Shown one piece after another: positions 9,663 to 19,011 of a stretch of 43,706 nt of DNA. The first letter of the stretch is position 1. Every line of letters begins with the position of its first letter. The DNA is from an uncultured Alphaproteobacteria bacterium (GTDB lineage Bacteria > Pseudomonadota > Alphaproteobacteria > HIMB59). The notes under the pieces are model-generated. The model ran no database searches and was not told the DNA's origin. It worked only from the letters and a program-made list of their open reading frames with translations. Location: NCBI GenBank assembly GCA_902617465.1, contig CACMWO010000004.1, positions 1-43,706 of the forward strand. Direction: 5' to 3'. The translations under genes were made by a program, and so were the position numbers.

Positions 9663-10416
9663 TCAAATTACTCCTTTCCAAAAATTCTTTAGCCAAAGCT
9701 ATGTAAGCTTGTGAACCGCTACATTTTAAGTCATAAATAATTGCGGGTAGGCCATGACTTGGCGCCTCAGATAATGTTACATTTCTAGGAACGTTAAACT
9801 TATATACTTTTGTATCAAAATATTCTCTTGCCTCTTTCTCGATAAGTGACGATAGAGAATTTCTTTTGTCATACATCGTCAAAATTATTCCATTTAATTT
9901 TAATATATTATTTAAATTATTTTTGACCAGTTCAATAGTTTTGATTAATTTGGACAAACCTTCAAGTGCAAAAAATTCACATTGTACTGGTATTAATACT
10001 TCGTCACTGGCGGTTAAAGAACTAACTGTTAATAAACCTAGCGTGGGAGGCGTATCAATAAAAATATAATCATAGAAATTATTGATATTACCTATGAATT
10101 TTTTCAATAAATAGTTTCTGTTGTCATCATCGGCAAGCTCATATTCTGCAGCAGCTAAATCTTCACATGCAGAAATAACATCTAATTTTGGAATTTGAGA
10201 TTTTTGTATAGCATTATTTATATCTGTATCATTACTAAAAACTTTATAAATTGATCTATTAGAATCGTAAGCATTAAAGGACATAGAGGAGTTGTATTGG
10301 GGGTCCATATCTATAACTAAAACTTTTTTATTAATTGAAGCTAAAGCAGTTGCAAGATTAACAACAGTGGTAGTTTTACCGACGCCACCTTTCTGATTGG
10401 CTATAGTAATAATCAT
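9652..10416 (-). CDS. parA: Chromosome partitioning ATPase ParA/Soj
   Basis: IITIANQKGGVGKTTTVVNLA (deviant Walker A), DMDPQYNSS, FIDTPPTLGLLT. Confidence 0.96.
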   Translation of the reverse strand: MIITIANQKGGVGKTTTVVNLATALASINKKVLVIDMDPQYNSSMSFNAYDSNRSIYKVFSNDTDINNAIQKSQIPKLDVISACEDLAAAEYELADDDNRNYLLKKFIGNINNFYDYIFIDTPPTLGLLTVSSLTASDEVLIPVQCEFFALEGLSKLIKTIELVKNNLNNILKLNGIILTMYDKRNSLSSLIEKEAREYFDTKVYKFNVPRNVTLSEAPSHGLPAIIYDLKCSGSQAYIALAKEFLERSNLNGS

Positions 10417-11018
10417 TTAAATCCCATGATAATTATTTTAGATTCATTTGATGTAATGCTAGGATGCATTTCCCAAAAATACTTTTGCGGATTAATTTTT
10501 TTAATCTCTGTTAAATAAGACTTTCCTTTCAGTAGTATGAACTTTGTTTGATTATTAATAATGTTTTTTGTCATAAGTATAATTTTTTCAATTGATGCAA
10601 AAGCTCGTGCGGTTATGAAGTCAACGTTGAGATTTGAAATATCTGTTATAGATTTATTATGTACTTGATAAGTTAATCCTAATCGTGACTTGCATCTCTC
10701 TAAAAATAGAGATTTTTTAGTTGATTTTTCAACTAAATGGAGGTTTTTAAAGCCAATAATAGATAATATAATTCCAGGAAGTCCGGCACCTGTTCCAATA
10801 TCCATTAAAGATTTTTCATAATTAGGTAAATACTTAACTATCTGTATACAATCTAAAAAATGTCTCTCATCTAAATCAATTATTGTACTTTTGCCTATTA
10901 AGTTCATGGTCTCATTTTCTTTGAGTAATATCTTTTTATATTCAGATAGTTTGGTTAATATCAATTTTCCATCATCAAAATTATTATCACAAAATTTTAT
11001 TAACTTATCGTTAAGCAA
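10413..11018 (-). CDS. rsmG: 16S rRNA (guanine-N7) methyltransferase RsmG
   Basis: SLMDIGTGAGLPGIIL, FITARAFASIEK, LLKGKSY. The listed ORF begins at 11096, inside mnmG; TTG at 11018-11016 overlapping the mnmG stop is the likelier start. Confidence 0.9.
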   Translation of the reverse strand: MLNDKLIKFCDNNFDDGKLILTKLSEYKKILLKENETMNLIGKSTIIDLDERHFLDCIQIVKYLPNYEKSLMDIGTGAGLPGIILSIIGFKNLHLVEKSTKKSLFLERCKSRLGLTYQVHNKSITDISNLNVDFITARAFASIEKIILMTKNIINNQTKFILLKGKSYLTEIKKINPQKYFWEMHPSITSNESKIIIMGFK

Positions 11019-12867
11019 CTTTAACTCCCTTAACTTTTTTGTGTTTAACAATTTGGAAAAGTGCGCTAGGTGTGATACCTGAAATTTTTCCTGCATCGTA
11101 TAAATTTTGGGGTTTATGCTTATTTAATTTTTCTAGAATTTCTTTAGATAACGAAGGGATCTTATTGAAATCAATATTAGTTAATTTCATATTTTTATTT
11201 TTCATAAGTTGATCAAATGATTTTTTTTCTCTCTCATAAAAAACATCGTACTTTGAGTCGAAATATATTTTAGTTAATAATTTTCGGCTTATTTTTAGAT
11301 TAAAAAATTGTTCAAATTTTTCTGGAGAGGGGTCTAAGAATTTTAAAACCTGAAATCCATTTCTTACCTTGCCATCTTTTTTTACTTTAATATTTTTTTT
11401 CATTAAGTCATTGGGCGAGTATTTAAGTTGTTTTAGCTGGTCTAATATTTTTTTCTCATTATTTATATTTTTTGATATTAGAGAGTATTCAATTTTGCTA
11501 AAAATTTTAGAGTTAATAATTACTGAAAATCTCTCATAGGAATTATCAGTTCTGAGTTTTAATCTATTTTCTGCCCTGGATGTAAACATACGATATGGCT
11601 CTGTCACTCCTAGCTTTGTTAAATCATCGACTAGAACACCAACATAACTATTATTTCTTTCAAAAACTTTTGTATTGAATTTTATTTTTTTTATTTTTAT
11701 TGCGGCATGAATTGCTGCATAAATACCCTGCCCTGCTGCCTCTTCATAACCTGTGGTTCCATTTATTTGCCCTGCTAAAAAAAAGTTTTCTATTTTTTTG
11801 GTTTCAAAGTTATTTTTTAATTCTCTAGGGTCAACAGAGTCGTACTCCACTGCGTATCCAAATTGATCTACCTCGCAATTTTCTAAACCTTTTATTGACC
11901 TTAAAAATTTTAATTGGATCTTTTTATCTAAAGAATTTGATATTCCGTTTGGATAGACAAGATCAGAATTTAAACCCTCTGGTTCTAAAAAAATATTGTG
12001 ACCGTTTCTATCTCCAAACTTTGTTATTTTATCCTCAATTGAAGGACAGTACCTTACACCTTGAGATTTTATAATGCCCGAGTACATTGCGGATTTATCA
12101 AGATTATCTCTAATTATTTTATGAGTTTTATTATTAGTTTTGGTAATGAAACAATTAATTTTTTTGTTCGTATTTTGTTTTGTAAAATATGATAAAAATA
12201 TGCCATTATTTTCAGACATCTGGGGCTCTAAAACATCGTAATTAATGGATTTAGCATATATTCTTGGAGGTGTTCCTGTTTTCAGCCTCATTGTTTTAAA
12301 ATTCTTATTAATAAATTTTGCAAGAACTTTTGAAGAGCTATTTCCTATTCTTCCTGCTTCTTGTGACTCATTACCAAAATAAATCTTTCCATTCAGGAAG
12401 GTTCCTGTTGTGAGAATAACTGCCTTTGATTTTATTTTTCCAATATTAGAAAGCTCAACACCTATAATTTTATTATTTTTTTCTAATATATTTGTAGCTT
12501 CGTCTTCAATTAGATCAATTTTGGAAGATTTAATAAATTTTTTCATGTTTTGAGAGTATAAATCTCTATCAATTTGAGCTCTTACTCCCCAGACTGCCGG
12601 CCCTTTAGAAAGATTTAATACTCTGTAATGTATTGCTGATTTGTCACCAATTTTACAAATTACACCACCTAAAATGTCAATTTCACTCGCTATGTGTGTC
12701 TTACCGACCCCTCCAATACTAGGATTGCAGGATAATTTGCCCAAATCTGAGTAATTTTTAGTTATAAGTGCAGTTTTAAGGCCATATTTGTCAGAAATAT
12801 TAGCCGCTTCTATTCCGGCATGACCAGCACCTATAACTACAACATCATAATGTTCCACGTGAAACAA
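11011..12867 (-). CDS. mnmG: tRNA U34 carboxymethylaminomethyl modification protein MnmG/GidA
   Basis: MFHVEHYDVVVIGAGHAGIEAA, CNPSIGGVGKTH, GTFLNGKIYFG, GQINGTTGYEEAAGQG. Confidence 0.97.
   Translation of the reverse strand: MFHVEHYDVVVIGAGHAGIEAANISDKYGLKTALITKNYSDLGKLSCNPSIGGVGKTHIASEIDILGGVICKIGDKSAIHYRVLNLSKGPAVWGVRAQIDRDLYSQNMKKFIKSSKIDLIEDEATNILEKNNKIIGVELSNIGKIKSKAVILTTGTFLNGKIYFGNESQEAGRIGNSSSKVLAKFINKNFKTMRLKTGTPPRIYAKSINYDVLEPQMSENNGIFLSYFTKQNTNKKINCFITKTNNKTHKIIRDNLDKSAMYSGIIKSQGVRYCPSIEDKITKFGDRNGHNIFLEPEGLNSDLVYPNGISNSLDKKIQLKFLRSIKGLENCEVDQFGYAVEYDSVDPRELKNNFETKKIENFFLAGQINGTTGYEEAAGQGIYAAIHAAIKIKKIKFNTKVFERNNSYVGVLVDDLTKLGVTEPYRMFTSRAENRLKLRTDNSYERFSVIINSKIFSKIEYSLISKNINNEKKILDQLKQLKYSPNDLMKKNIKVKKDGKVRNGFQVLKFLDPSPEKFEQFFNLKISRKLLTKIYFDSKYDVFYEREKKSFDQLMKNKNMKLTNIDFNKIPSLSKEILEKLNKHKPQNLYDAGKISGITPSALFQIVKHKKVKGVKVA
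12851..12866. promoter_or_regulatory. parS: parS-like ParB-binding site overlapping the mnmG start
   Basis: TGTTCCACGTGAAACA; one difference from the parS consensus TGTTTCACGTGAAACA; encodes the MnmG N-terminus MFHVEH. Confidence 0.9.
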
Positions 12868-12868
12868 T

Positions 12869-14194
12869 CTACTTTCCTATGCAAAATTTGCTAAAAACTC
12901 TATCATAAACATCTTCGCTACTAATATAACCAAATTCAAAAGAAAAATCATCCAATATATTTCTCATAAGCTGGGCAATAATCAAAATATCCTTTTCATT
13001 AACAATATCCTGCTCATATTCTAGGATTCTTGTTAAAAATTCAATTTCTTCTAGATTAAGGTCGGTCTTTTTATGCTTATTTTTAACATATTTTCGATGA
13101 ATCAAATTCAATTTTAATTTCTGATATATTTTATCTCTCTCTAAACTGTGGTTTATTTTTATATTCTTTGTTTTATAATTATAGATATCAGATTTTGTCT
13201 CAATTAAACTGTAATTTTGATGTATCATGAAATCCTTGAGAAGTGTTGATATATCGGATTTTTTAGTATTTTCATCGATTAGAACAAAAAAATGGTCAAT
13301 TTCCCTCGATATTTTCTGTGCTTTTTTATAGCCATATTTTTCTATTTTACCTTGTTTAGATCTTTGCCCTGCGGTATCAAAGATTTCAAACCGATTACTA
13401 CTAATTATAAATTCATTTGAAAGAATATCCCTGGTGGTGCCCTTAATATTCGTTACAATTGCTCTATCCTTGTCAATTATTTTATTAAATAAAGTTGATT
13501 TACCAACATTTACTGGGCCAACTAACATAATTCTACATATATTTTTTTGTTCTATATTTGTTCTATTCTTATGTAATAAATTATTACAATTAGTGAAAAA
13601 TTTTCTTATCTTTTTCTTTATTTGATTAAAATTAAAGTCTTCGTCGTCAACGAAGTCAATCGATGCAGTAATTTCTGAGAATAAATTTATAACTTCCTCC
13701 CTGAGAGGAACAAGACCGCTGACAGCATCCCCCTCAAAAAGTAGTTTTTTATTATATTTTAAGCCTGAAAAGCTTTCATTGGAAATTATTCCATTAATAG
13801 CCTTAGCTTGTTTGAGAGAATTCTTGCTATTTAGAACAGACCTGTAAGAGAACTCTCCATTTTTTGCCAATCGTAAACCAGGAACTTTTAGATCCTTTAA
13901 TAACTGCTCAAATTGACTAGCAATTAGTGGTGATCCGTGTAAAAAAATTTCACAGACATCCTCTCCAGTAAATGATTTGGGAGATTTAAAATATACCACA
14001 CTGCATTCATCCAATATGGACTCATTTTTTTGATAAATTTTAACTATTCGGATTAGAGAGTGATCTTTAGAAAAATTTTTTTTTGTAATTTTCTTTAAGA
14101 TATTCAAAACATCATCTCCAGAAATTCTATAACCAATAACTGGGGCCTTCACTAAAGGAGTAAAGTTTGAATATATTGTTCCTGAATTAAACAA
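12869..14194 (-). CDS. mnmE: tRNA modification GTPase MnmE/TrmE
   Basis: MLVGPVNVGKSTLFNKI (P-loop), GTTRD, FDTAGQR, C-terminal FCIGK. Confidence 0.95.
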   Translation of the reverse strand: MFNSGTIYSNFTPLVKAPVIGYRISGDDVLNILKKITKKNFSKDHSLIRIVKIYQKNESILDECSVVYFKSPKSFTGEDVCEIFLHGSPLIASQFEQLLKDLKVPGLRLAKNGEFSYRSVLNSKNSLKQAKAINGIISNESFSGLKYNKKLLFEGDAVSGLVPLREEVINLFSEITASIDFVDDEDFNFNQIKKKIRKFFTNCNNLLHKNRTNIEQKNICRIMLVGPVNVGKSTLFNKIIDKDRAIVTNIKGTTRDILSNEFIISSNRFEIFDTAGQRSKQGKIEKYGYKKAQKISREIDHFFVLIDENTKKSDISTLLKDFMIHQNYSLIETKSDIYNYKTKNIKINHSLERDKIYQKLKLNLIHRKYVKNKHKKTDLNLEEIEFLTRILEYEQDIVNEKDILIIAQLMRNILDDFSFEFGYISSEDVYDRVFSKFCIGK

Positions 14195-14201
14195 AACTTG
14201 G

Positions 14202-14221
14202 TTATTATAAGTTTATAATAA
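14202..14221. promoter_or_regulatory. Symmetric AT-rich element with TATAAT boxes on both strands (candidate bidirectional promoter)
   Basis: TTATTATAA-GT-TTATAATAA; TATAAT on + at 14214-14219 and on - at 14209-14204, between divergent mnmE and the GDPD gene. Confidence 0.4.
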
Positions 14222-14260
14222 TTCTAGTCCACCTATGAAAAGAACAAAAAAAATAATCAA

Positions 14261-15172
14261 TTGATATTAACAAAACCAAATCACATTAAAATTTATGGTC
14301 ATAGAGGGGCTAGGGGGGACCTACCAGAAAATACTTTAGAGAGTTTTAAGTATTTGTTTGAAAATAAAATTAGCGCTTACGAAACAGATATTTTACTAAC
14401 CAAGGACTTGATTCCAGTAGTTTATCACGATTTTAGATTAAACCCGGCGCTCACAAAAGATAGCAAAGGTAATTGGATTGAGAATGATGATATTAAAATT
14501 TTCGATTTAAATTATGATCAGTTATCAAAATTTAAAATTGGATCAATTGATAAAAAATCTAAATATGGGAGAAGATTTGATAATCAAAAAAGTTTAGGTG
14601 AAGTAAATATCCCTAAGTTATCTGATTTACTTAAATTAACATCAAATAATATTTCAGATGATTTAATAATTAATTTAGAAATTAAATCAACACCTGTTGA
14701 GGACAATTTAACACCCCCTCCAAATGTAATGGCAAATTTAATAATTGATGAGGTCAATAAAACAAAATTAAAAAATAAAGTAATCTACTCGTCTTTTGAT
14801 TGGAGAGTTTTAAGAGAAATAAAAAACATAGACTCCAAGATCTCAAGAGGCTATTTAACATCTGAACTTAAAGGAAAAATCTATGATAAGTCACCTTGGT
14901 TAGACTTCATGCCTTTATACGATAGCGATAGCAGAGAGTTACCCAGGTTGATCAAAACATTAGGCGGGGAGGCATGGCATCCTAAACGTAAAGATATAGA
15001 TAAAGACATGGTTAGAATTTCTCATGAGGAAGGTCTTCCAGTAAACGTTTGGACTGTTAATGAAAAATATGAGATGTTGAGAATGATTGAATACGGCGTG
15101 GATGGAATTATAACTGATTATCCTTTAAGGTTAAAAAAGCTTTGTGAAAAAGAAGGCGTAGATTGGTATTAA
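14261..15172 (+). CDS. Glycerophosphodiester phosphodiesterase (TTG start)
   Basis: IYGHRGARGDLPENTLESFKYL, ETDILLTKDLIPVVYHD, NLEIKS, VNVWTVNEKYEM.RMIEYGVDGIITDYP. Confidence 0.9.
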   Translation: MILTKPNHIKIYGHRGARGDLPENTLESFKYLFENKISAYETDILLTKDLIPVVYHDFRLNPALTKDSKGNWIENDDIKIFDLNYDQLSKFKIGSIDKKSKYGRRFDNQKSLGEVNIPKLSDLLKLTSNNISDDLIINLEIKSTPVEDNLTPPPNVMANLIIDEVNKTKLKNKVIYSSFDWRVLREIKNIDSKISRGYLTSELKGKIYDKSPWLDFMPLYDSDSRELPRLIKTLGGEAWHPKRKDIDKDMVRISHEEGLPVNVWTVNEKYEMLRMIEYGVDGIITDYPLRLKKLCEKEGVDWY

Positions 15173-15232
15173 TTCTCAAATTTTTTTTTATCAAAGATAA
15201 TTAAACAAGTAAAATTGGTCACAAGTGTTTTT

Positions 15233-15261
15233 TTGACAAACAATTAAATTTTTTTTATAAA
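15233..15261 (+). promoter_or_regulatory. Sigma70-type promoter immediately before the VCBS/FG-GAP-like gene
   Basis: TTGACA (15233-15238), 17-nt spacer, TATAAA (15256-15261). Confidence 0.7.
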
Positions 15262-15266
15262 AAAGT

Positions 15267-16925
15267 ATGAGAAAAATATTATTCCTTCTTGTAATAATTC
15301 CTTCAATTACTTATGGACTAACTTTTAAAGATGGAAAGCAGGTTGATGAAACTCAGCCTAATTCCGACTCTCAAACATCAGCTAGCGTACAGACAAGTAA
15401 GAGTGAAAATAAAATGTTCAAACCTTTTGACTGTCGTAAATTAGAGACTGAACACTTAAGAATAAATAATCGTAACGATTGCTTTATTATTCATGAATTG
15501 AGTAATAAATATAATGTAAAATCACATGATGTAGATCCAAATACTTGGAATAGACCTCTACTTTTAAGATATATTAGCAATAGAGATGGAGAAAAAATTA
15601 TTGCTCATACATGGAATAATGTAGTCAAATGGGGTGAGAGTTCAAATAAGCAGCCTTTATCACACTTAGTGGTTATAGATATACCTAATTTAAATAAACT
15701 TTTTGAAACCAATATAAATCAAATATCTTCAAAACTTTATAATCTACCCCTCACAGCTAGGAGGGTTGATACGTTCGATGCAGACAATGATGGTGATGAA
15801 GAAATAATTTATTTATCGAACAAAGAGGATGGAAGGAATAGAAATAGCAGTTGGAAAGATGTTAATTATATATTTGATTTAAATGACAATAGTCTTTCAA
15901 AGTTTGGTTCTTCACATTTTTCTCACGACTTAATGTACACTGATTTTGATAAAGATGGATATTTTGAGGTAATTGATTATTTTTATGACCCGGGTGGTCA
16001 AATTGAAGTTTGTAATTTAAAAACAAATAAATGCAAGAAGACTAAAAATTCCAGTCAGTTTATTGATATTGGCTTTAACCATATCCTGCAATCAAAAGAT
16101 GAAACAATTTTATTTGGAGGATGCCCAAATTTAGGAGATACATCTTTCTGTTGGTCAAAAATTGATTATCAAAATGACAAACTTACTTTTGAGAAATTAG
16201 ACAGTTTTGAACTTAAATCTAAGCCAACGGATGAAGCTAAATTTTTAATTTGGACTGGCGATGTTCAAAAAAAACCAGGTTACTGGGTAAAAGACACCAA
16301 TAAAAAGGAATTTAAACTAGCTGATAGAGCTTGGATGTCTGCATCAATTGATTTTAATAATGATGGCTATATAGATAGTTTAGGAATTGAAAAAGAAGTT
16401 GTATGTAAAAGAAAAGACACATCAAAACCTTTTAGCCGAAGTAAGGGTGATTGCAAAGATGAGGCCTATTTACATGTATTTAAGAATCTAAAAAATAAAA
16501 AATTTGAAAAACATCAAGTTATACCAACTTCCATTAACGATGCATTTAGGATAGAAAAAGCCGATATAAACAAAGATGGTACATTGGATGTGTATGGATT
16601 TAAACAGGGTTACTACAATCCATGGATGGCTTGCAAATACCCTCAATTAAAATCTATATATTTGAATATAAAGAATGAATACTTTGAACACGCCACAAGT
16701 AAATTTATCAATGAAAATTTTGGCCTATATGGATGCGAGAGGGCTTCAAACTTTTTTGAGAAAGACAATCAGTATTATCGTTTATTTATAACGATACCTA
16801 ATGAAGAGTCAGAGATAGCTTATGTTGGTATTGAAAATTATACTGGGAAACTATCAGCAAGTGAAAAAGAAGAAGTAAATACTGATCAACTAAATGCTCT
16901 AGATGATTTATTAGATTTAGATTAA
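15267..16925 (+). CDS. Secreted FG-GAP/VCBS-repeat-like calcium-binding protein, function unknown
   Basis: Signal peptide MRKILFLLVIIPSITYG; repeated acidic loops DADNDGDEE, DFDKDGYFE, DFNNDGYID, DINKDGTLD. Confidence 0.75.
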   Translation: MRKILFLLVIIPSITYGLTFKDGKQVDETQPNSDSQTSASVQTSKSENKMFKPFDCRKLETEHLRINNRNDCFIIHELSNKYNVKSHDVDPNTWNRPLLLRYISNRDGEKIIAHTWNNVVKWGESSNKQPLSHLVVIDIPNLNKLFETNINQISSKLYNLPLTARRVDTFDADNDGDEEIIYLSNKEDGRNRNSSWKDVNYIFDLNDNSLSKFGSSHFSHDLMYTDFDKDGYFEVIDYFYDPGGQIEVCNLKTNKCKKTKNSSQFIDIGFNHILQSKDETILFGGCPNLGDTSFCWSKIDYQNDKLTFEKLDSFELKSKPTDEAKFLIWTGDVQKKPGYWVKDTNKKEFKLADRAWMSASIDFNNDGYIDSLGIEKEVVCKRKDTSKPFSRSKGDCKDEAYLHVFKNLKNKKFEKHQVIPTSINDAFRIEKADINKDGTLDVYGFKQGYYNPWMACKYPQLKSIYLNIKNEYFEHATSKFINENFGLYGCERASNFFEKDNQYYRLFITIPNEESEIAYVGIENYTGKLSASEKEEVNTDQLNALDDLLDLD

Positions 16926-16926
16926 T

Positions 16927-18183
16927 CTATTGATTCATACTACTGAAAAACTCTTCATTAGTTTTACAGTCTTTCATTTTATCTAGAAGAAATTCCATAG
17001 CATCAACAGTACCCATAGAGGATAGAATTTTCCTTAAAATAAACACTTTTTGAAGATCTCCAGCATCTAGGAGTAAATCTTCTTTTCTGGTGCCTGACTT
17101 TTGAACATCAATAGCAGGATATGTTCTTTTATCAGATAATTTTCTATCAAGAACAATTTCTGAATTACCAGTTCCTTTAAACTCTTCGAAAATTACTTCA
17201 TCCATTCTACTACCTGTTTCTATTAATGCAGTAGCAATGATAGTTAGTGAACCACCTTCTTCTATATTTCTAGCTGCACCAAAAAATCTTTTTGGTCTTT
17301 GAAGTGCGTTGGCATCCACACCACCTGTTAAAACTTTACCACTTGATGGTACAACTGTATTATATGCTCTACCTAATCTTGTAATGGAGTCTAAAAGAAT
17401 TACTACATCATATTTATTTTCAGCAAGTCTTTTAGCTTTTTCAATAACCATTTCTGCAACTTGAACGTGTCTTGCAGCTGGTTCATCAAATGTTGAGCTA
17501 ATCACTTCACCTTTAACAGATCGTTGCATATCTGTAACTTCCTCCGGTCTTTCGTCTATTAATAAAACCATTAGATAAACTTCAGGAAAATTTTCTGCAA
17601 TTGACTTTGCTATTTTTTGTAAAATTACTGTCTTACCTGATCTTGGTGGTGCAACAATTAATGATCTTTGACCAGCACCAACTGGTGCAATAATATCTAT
17701 AATTCTAGATGATAAATCTGTATCTGGTTTTTCTGTTTCTAGGTTAAATTTTTTCTCTGGATAAAGAGGAGTTAAATTATCAAAATTTGTTTTAAATTTA
17801 TTATTTTTAGCAATTTCTATGAAGTTGACTTTGTTTGTTTCCACTAGTGCAAAATATCTTTCTCCATCTTTGGGAGGTCGGATAGGTCCCTCAAGTGTAT
17901 CACCTTTTCTAAGACCATATTTCTTTATTTGATTTGGACTGACATATATATCATCTGGTCCTGGAAGATAATTAGAGTTTGCTGATCTTAAAAATCCAAA
18001 ACCATCTTGCATTGTTTCTAATACACCTTCGCCTATTATTTCTTCATTTTTTTCTGCGAATTTCTTCAAAACGGAAAAATATATGTCTTGCTTCTTTAAA
18101 CCAGAGGCATTTTCAATCCCCAAAGACTCAGCATAGTCTAATAGTTCTTGAGGTTTTTTATCTTTTAATTCGTTTAAATGCAT
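16927..18183 (-). CDS. rho: Transcription termination factor Rho
   Basis: [39 protein letters not shown] (Walker A), [34 protein letters not shown]. Confidence 0.98.
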   Translation of the reverse strand: MHLNELKDKKPQELLDYAESLGIENASGLKKQDIYFSVLKKFAEKNEEIIGEGVLETMQDGFGFLRSANSNYLPGPDDIYVSPNQIKKYGLRKGDTLEGPIRPPKDGERYFALVETNKVNFIEIAKNNKFKTNFDNLTPLYPEKKFNLETEKPDTDLSSRIIDIIAPVGAGQRSLIVAPPRSGKTVILQKIAKSIAENFPEVYLMVLLIDERPEEVTDMQRSVKGEVISSTFDEPAARHVQVAEMVIEKAKRLAENKYDVVILLDSITRLGRAYNTVVPSSGKVLTGGVDANALQRPKRFFGAARNIEEGGSLTIIATALIETGSRMDEVIFEEFKGTGNSEIVLDRKLSDKRTYPAIDVQKSGTRKEDLLLDAGDLQKVFILRKILSSMGTVDAMEFLLDKMKDCKTNEEFFSSMNQ

Positions 18184-18417
18184 ATTGGAAATTACCTAGA
18201 TAGTTAGATATGTTGATAAGGTATATAACAAAAAATAAAGAGAAAATATATATATTTATATATAGGTATGTTGTTGTATGTCGAATGATGGGGATTAACA
18301 ACTTCTTATTTAAAAAAACCCATATTTAAGTACTTTTTTAGTTATTTAATAACAAATGTTGATAACTTAATATTTATAAATTAATAGTAATTTCGTTGTT
18401 TAAAACTCACAAATTTT
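18184..18417. other. oriC: Putative chromosomal replication origin (oriC) region
   Basis: AT-rich gap between divergent rho and maf; TGTTGATAA at 18211-18219 and 18357-18365 (one change from DnaA box TGTGGATAA); tatatatatttatatata tract; gene polarity diverges here; parAB/parS nearby. Confidence 0.5.
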
Positions 18418-19011
18418 ATGAATAAGTCACTTAATCCACAATTAACTAAACAGGTTATTATTGGCACAAAAAGCCAATCTAGGAGAAAAATTTTTAAATT
18501 AATGAACTTAAAATTTCAGTATAGATCGCCCAACATAAATGAAAAAAAGGTAAAAGATTTAAAAAATGATAAATATGATGCATTAAAAATTGCAAAAGCT
18601 AAAGCTGAATATCTTTCTAAAAAATATACTAATAAAATTATTGTAACTTTTGATACAACAATCTTATTTAAAAAAAAAACTATTTATAAATGTGCCAGTC
18701 CCGAGTGTTGTAAAAGAACCCTTAAAGCATTTAATGATAAATCTCACGATCTTTACACAGCTATGATTTTTATGATAAATAACAATCTTATAAAAAGCAC
18801 TCTGACAAAAACAAAAATAACTTTTAAAAATACTAAAGTAAAAGATATTAATAATCATATTGATAAGAACTTTAAACAAGTATCGAAGGCCGTAGGTTGT
18901 TATAACATAGAAGGAAAAGGAAATTTTTTTTTTAAAGATATATACGGCAGTTATTTCAATATTATTGGTATAGATGTTATTAATTTTTTAAAGACACTAA
19001 GAAGTATCTAA
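18418..19011 (+). CDS. maf: Maf family nucleotide pyrophosphatase (divergent)
   Basis: IIGTKSQSRRKIFKLMNLKFQYRSPNINEKKV, VTFDTTI, KAVGCYNIEGKGNFFFKDIYGSYFNIIGI. Confidence 0.8.
   Translation: MNKSLNPQLTKQVIIGTKSQSRRKIFKLMNLKFQYRSPNINEKKVKDLKNDKYDALKIAKAKAEYLSKKYTNKIIVTFDTTILFKKKTIYKCASPECCKRTLKAFNDKSHDLYTAMIFMINNNLIKSTLTKTKITFKNTKVKDINNHIDKNFKQVSKAVGCYNIEGKGNFFFKDIYGSYFNIIGIDVINFLKTLRSI

Noticed and set aside
14235-14264. Nine-codon leader ORF MKRTKKIIN* overlapping the GDPD gene TTG start
   Set aside because: Could be a coupling mini-cistron, but no SD and very short; cannot be separated from chance.
16918-16929. TAGATTAATCTA palindrome at the convergent end junction with rho, considered as a bidirectional terminator
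   Set aside because: Six weak AT-rich pairs, no loop, no T-run; largely produced by the two stop codons.
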